A stretch of DNA of 64,000 bases, taken from NCBI GenBank assembly GCA_035687245.1, contig DASRYH010000050.1, forward strand, positions 1-64,000. The letters are read 5' to 3'. The position numbers were made by a program, and so were the translations under genes. The DNA comes from DASRYH01 sp035687245. Lineage in GTDB: Bacteria > Actinomycetota > Coriobacteriia > Anaerosomatales > PHET01. This document shows, piece after piece, positions 61,330-64,000 of the stretch. Position 1 is the first letter of the stretch; each line of letters begins with the position of its first letter. The notes under the pieces are model-generated. The model ran no database searches, was not told where the DNA came from, and saw nothing but the letters and a program-made list of their open reading frames with translations.

Positions 61330-61947
61330 TTACTGGGCCGGCGCCGTAGCAGGCGCGCTTGCCGATGCGTCAGCCGATGCCGGCAGTACGTACGTCGTGA
61401 TCTTCATCGTGGTCTGGACGTCATACTGGCCCAGCGACGGTTCCTTATCCTTGCGTGTCTGCTCGTCAATCGGCTCCGAGCGCAGCTCGTTGACGCGGAC
61501 GAGGCGAGACATCTTCTGCAGGTCCTGGACGAAGTCGACAGAGTCGCTCCAGGAGCCCCAAGTGACCACGTTCAGGCTCATCTCGACGTAGGGCTTGCCG
61601 GCTGGCATGAGCGGCGGCTGCGGCTCGATCCTTCTGATGAGCACGCCATCGTCATAGGCACGGTCCTGCAGCTCAACGAGGAGCGAGGGCAGCTCAGGGG
61701 TGTCGGGCAGCGATGCCGCCAGCTGTAGCAGCTCGGCATCGTTCTGGACGGCACGGTCACGCACTTCCTTGCGCCTATCCAGTAAAGTCTTGGCCTCGCC
61801 CTGCTGCCGTTCCGCCGAGGCGATGTCGGCATCGAGCTGGCGCATCTGAGCGATCTTGGGAACGATCAGCGCCACGACTGCGACGACCACCAGCAGCAGG
61901 AACAATGCTGCTACGAGCATGAGTTGGTTTCGCGGTGAGAGTTTCAT
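61330..61947 (-). CDS. pilO: Type IV pilus inner-membrane protein PilO
   Basis: A 205-residue protein. There is one N-terminal helix (LMLVAALFLLLVVVAVVALIV) followed by a coiled coil (MRQLDADIASAERQQGEAKT) and the PilO ferredoxin-like domain (SLPDTPELPSLLVELQDRAY, VLIRRIEPQPPLM, YVEMSLNVVTWGSWSDSVDF). PilO pairs with PilN to link PilM to the secretin-side or cell-wall part of the machine. It lies 9 bases after pilN. Confidence 0.88.
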   Translation of the reverse strand: MKLSPRNQLMLVAALFLLLVVVAVVALIVPKIAQMRQLDADIASAERQQGEAKTLLDRRKEVRDRAVQNDAELLQLAASLPDTPELPSLLVELQDRAYDDGVLIRRIEPQPPLMPAGKPYVEMSLNVVTWGSWSDSVDFVQDLQKMSRLVRVNELRSEPIDEQTRKDKEPSLGQYDVQTTMKITTYVLPASADASASAPATAPAQ

Positions 61948-61956
61948 GGCTGCCTA

Positions 61957-62601
61957 CTACTGGACCGCGGCCGTGGCCGAGGCGCTCGAAGAATCGGACG
62001 GGATTGCGATCTTCGCGGTTGCGGTGAAGTTGAGGACTTCCACGCCGGTCGACGACGCGTCCTCGTCCAGACCCTGGAAACCGCTGTAGTCGCCGATCTC
62101 GGCAGTCGTGAGCCAAACATCGTAGAGCGAATCGAGCGAGTTCAAGCGCACGAGACTAGCAGCCGTGGACTTAAAGCTCGAAGCCATCGAAGCGCCGCCG
62201 CCACGCGGAGCGCATCCGTCGATGAGCAGCCCCTGCGTCTCACTCGCCGTCAGAGTCTTGACGAAGACCTCTTCGGGCAGGATGACCGCGAGCTCTTCGG
62301 CGAGCCGGCCCATGTTGACCCGTCCAGCGATAGCAGCTGCTGCGACCTGCTCGCGCTGCCTGAGGGACGCTTCCTGCACCTCAAAGACGCGATAGGAGTC
62401 AGCCTGCGCCTGCAGCTTGCCGGTACTCTCCTCGATGGTCTGCAGGTCACGTGCGCGCGAGGAGGCCGTGAAGCTCAAGACGCCCCACACCGCGACAACG
62501 ACTCCCAGTAGCACGAGGCCCGGAATGATGACGGCCGGGTACCAGCGCTCGTACCTGCGGCGCTCGAGAATCTCAGCTGGCAGAAGGTTGATCCTGACCA
62601 T
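61957..62601 (-). CDS. pilN: Type IV pilus assembly protein PilN
   Basis: A 214-residue protein. It begins MVRINLLPAEILERRRYERW, the conserved cytoplasmic INLLP motif that inserts into PilM, followed by a helix (VIIPGLVLLGVVVAVWGVLSF) and the Fimbrial-type PilN periplasmic domain with a coiled coil (TIEESTGKLQAQADSYRVFE). Its ATG overlaps the pilM stop in TAATG. Together PilM, N and O form the inner-membrane alignment complex. Confidence 0.9.
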   Translation of the reverse strand: MVRINLLPAEILERRRYERWYPAVIIPGLVLLGVVVAVWGVLSFTASSRARDLQTIEESTGKLQAQADSYRVFEVQEASLRQREQVAAAAIAGRVNMGRLAEELAVILPEEVFVKTLTASETQGLLIDGCAPRGGGASMASSFKSTAASLVRLNSLDSLYDVWLTTAEIGDYSGFQGLDEDASSTGVEVLNFTATAKIAIPSDSSSASATAAVQ

Positions 62602-63725
62602 TAGTCAAGACCCCCCAACGCCAATCCGATTGCAGGCGCGACGCCAAGGCGGTCTGCCATGACGGCCGGCTCGACACTCGATGCCAGCTGCACCTGAGAC
62701 AGCGGGTCGCCGATGACGACCTCAGTCTGAAGCCCGTTCGCGAGGTACGCAGGGAAGTTGCGCAAGGCTGCACCGCTGCCCGTAAGGATGATTCGCTTGA
62801 TGGTGCGCAGCTGGGCAGCCTGCGTCAGGTAGTAGTCCAACGATCGGCGGACTTCACCGATGAACTTGTTCGCCTCGCGCTCGAGCGCTTCCTGTGCGGC
62901 GCCCACGACCTGGGGATCTACTCCCGCGGGAACCGCAGGAGCTGAGCCGTCCAGTGCGGGCAGTCCAACCTGAAGCTTGAGCGTCTCCGCCTCGTCGAAG
63001 GTCAGGTTCAACACGCTGGAGACGGCCTGGGTGAACTGGCTACCAGCCTGCGAAGACACACGAGTGAACCGTGTGACCCCACCCTCGACCACAGCGATGT
63101 TGGTGATACCCGAGCTCACGTGGATGAGGCCGACAGCCTCGCTGTTCTCGTGCTCATCGGGGAAGAGCACGCTCGACTCGCCCAGAAGCGACCTGACGAG
63201 CGCGAAAGCGGTCACGTCGATCTGCATGAGCTTGAGTCCGGCGCCTTCGACCGCATGTACGAGGTCGCTGATCATGTCGCGTTGCGCGGCAACGAGAAGC
63301 ACTTCCATCATGTGCTCGTCGGCGGCGGTCACGTAGTCGCCGATCACCTCGTGCGAAAGGATAGCTTCGTCGATGGGAATCGGGATGTAGTCCTGGGCCT
63401 GATATTGGATGGCGCCGGCAAGCTCGGCCTTCTCCATGAAGGGCAGGTCGATCAGGCGCACAACGACCTTCTGGTTCGAGACTCCAACGGCAACTTCCTT
63501 GGAGCGGAAGCCTCCCGTGCGCCACAGGTCCTTGAGTGCGCCGGCGACCGCCTCAGCGTCGATGATCTCGCCCTCTACGACAGCACCGTAAGGCACGCCG
63601 ACAGAGGCATACGACGAGAGAATGGGGCCGGAGCCGGATGGCCGAACCTGGACGGCGCGAACATGATCCGTCCCGATGTCCAACCCGATGGGTGGCGTCA
63701 CTGCGCCAAAGGAAACAGGAGCCAC
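62601..63725 (-). CDS. pilM: Type IV pilus actin-like ATPase PilM
   Basis: A protein of about 374 residues of the FtsA/actin fold. VTPPIGLDIGTDHVRAVQV is the phosphate-1 loop, followed by VVRLIDLPFMEKAELAGAIQ, QYQAQDYIPIPIDEAILSHE, VEGAGLKLMQIDVTAFALVR, IHVSSGITNIAVVEGGVTRF (phosphate-2) and ILTGSGAALRNFPAYLANGL. PilM binds the N-terminal tail of PilN on the cytoplasmic face. The GTG at 63725 has GGAGG five bases upstream and is preferred to an ATG at 63743. It is first in the pilMNO operon. Confidence 0.93.
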   Translation of the reverse strand: MAPVSFGAVTPPIGLDIGTDHVRAVQVRPSGSGPILSSYASVGVPYGAVVEGEIIDAEAVAGALKDLWRTGGFRSKEVAVGVSNQKVVVRLIDLPFMEKAELAGAIQYQAQDYIPIPIDEAILSHEVIGDYVTAADEHMMEVLLVAAQRDMISDLVHAVEGAGLKLMQIDVTAFALVRSLLGESSVLFPDEHENSEAVGLIHVSSGITNIAVVEGGVTRFTRVSSQAGSQFTQAVSSVLNLTFDEAETLKLQVGLPALDGSAPAVPAGVDPQVVGAAQEALEREANKFIGEVRRSLDYYLTQAAQLRTIKRIILTGSGAALRNFPAYLANGLQTEVVIGDPLSQVQLASSVEPAVMADRLGVAPAIGLALGGLD

Positions 63726-63917
63726 GCAATCCTCCCTCGACATCTGCTACGACTAGTCTTCATCAACTTCTGCGATGCTCCCGCGGCGATGATATCACAG
63801 AGACTGCTGTGTCGACCCTGATAGCGCCGACCACGTTTTGTGATATTCGCCACTCTTGCACAACTCTCATATCGGCAAGCGATGCCTGAGCCTTGAACTC
63901 TCATTTCCTGGTCCTGG

Positions 63918-64000
63918 TCAGGCCAGTCCGGCAAGCCTCATGTACCACTGCCAGAGAGGTTCGCCCCCGAAGACCACCACGACGGTGGCGGCCGCGATGA
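63918..64000 (-). CDS. C-terminal end of a probable prepilin peptidase (partial)
   Basis: The last 26 codons on the minus strand read into FGGEPLWQWYMRLAGLA and stop at 63918, after a hydrophobic IAAATVVVV stretch. The FG-x-x-LWxWYxxLxGL pattern is like the end of A24 prepilin peptidases (PilD), which cleave and methylate type IV prepilins. The 5' part is beyond the window. Support comes mainly from the neighbouring pilM-N-O genes. Other polytopic proteins remain possible. Confidence 0.5.
   Translation of the reverse strand, partial: IAAATVVVVFGGEPLWQWYMRLAGLA

Noticed and set aside
63744..63917. Promoter for pilM with TATCAT
   Set aside because: The best -35-like match (TCGACA) is only 15 bases away, which is too short to claim.

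Overview
This is a GC-rich stretch of bacterial chromosome made almost entirely of housekeeping genes. The organism looks like a member of the Actinomycetota outside the well-known mycelial and mycobacterial groups, perhaps near the Coriobacteriia. The basis is the mraZ-to-ftsZ division and wall cluster without ftsA, SepF plus DivIVA, SteA next to an MctB-like protein, and a PilM/N/O pilus operon beside aro genes. That placement is an inference from gene content and order; no search was run. MurE carries a DNPR motif, which fits meso-diaminopimelate peptidoglycan. I see no rRNA, tRNA, CRISPR array, insertion sequence or prophage.

Layout. 1-7872 (minus): divIVA, yggT, proC, sepF and yggS, interrupted by phoU-pstBACS and then pgeF, so a phosphate-uptake operon sits inside the conserved region downstream of ftsZ. 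7980-8891 (plus): a DUF4013 membrane protein. 9079-24940 (minus): a full dcw cluster, transcribed mraZ, rsmH, ftsL, ftsI, murE, murF, mraY, murD, ftsW, murG, murC, murB, ftsQ, ftsZ. It is headed by a promoter and four 10-bp-phased MraZ boxes. 25246-26839 (plus): a 45-residue membrane protein, a terminator, a DUF4349 protein and a small membrane protein.

26836-31714 (minus): a BMP/NupOPQ-type nucleoside ABC importer. 31811-37923 (minus): a Xer recombinase, alanine dehydrogenase, a DUF3866-M20 peptidase pair and CTP synthase. 37973-45802: an envelope region with a divergent MraY-like transferase, a large polytopic protein with an alkaline-phosphatase-like ectodomain, MurJ and a GT2 glycosyltransferase on the plus strand, then MctB-like and SteA on the minus strand. 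45906-52348 (minus): recN, nadK, tlyA, dxs, xseB, nusB and an Asp23-family gene. 52375-60616 (minus): a two-polypeptide biotin carboxylase/carboxyltransferase, efp, an Xaa-Pro peptidase and aroQ-aroB-aroK-aroC. 60696-64000 (minus): a type IV pilus assembly operon pilM-N-O-(P-like), then the last codons of a probable prepilin peptidase.

How the parts work together. The dcw genes make lipid II precursors (MurB-F, MraY, MurG), flip and polymerise them (MurJ, FtsW, FtsI) and position septation (FtsZ, SepF, FtsQ, FtsL, DivIVA, SteA). The aro, dxs, CTP synthase and carboxylase genes supply precursors. Genes are packed tightly, with many 1-11 base overlaps implying translational coupling. No single obvious new defence or mobile system is present. 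The most interesting material is the uncharacterised envelope module at 37973-45802, repeated AGGTT half-sites upstream of ftsZ, a palindrome over the phoU promoter, the CT-AccB fusion, and a heptamer (CTTCGGC) that appears strongly over-represented.
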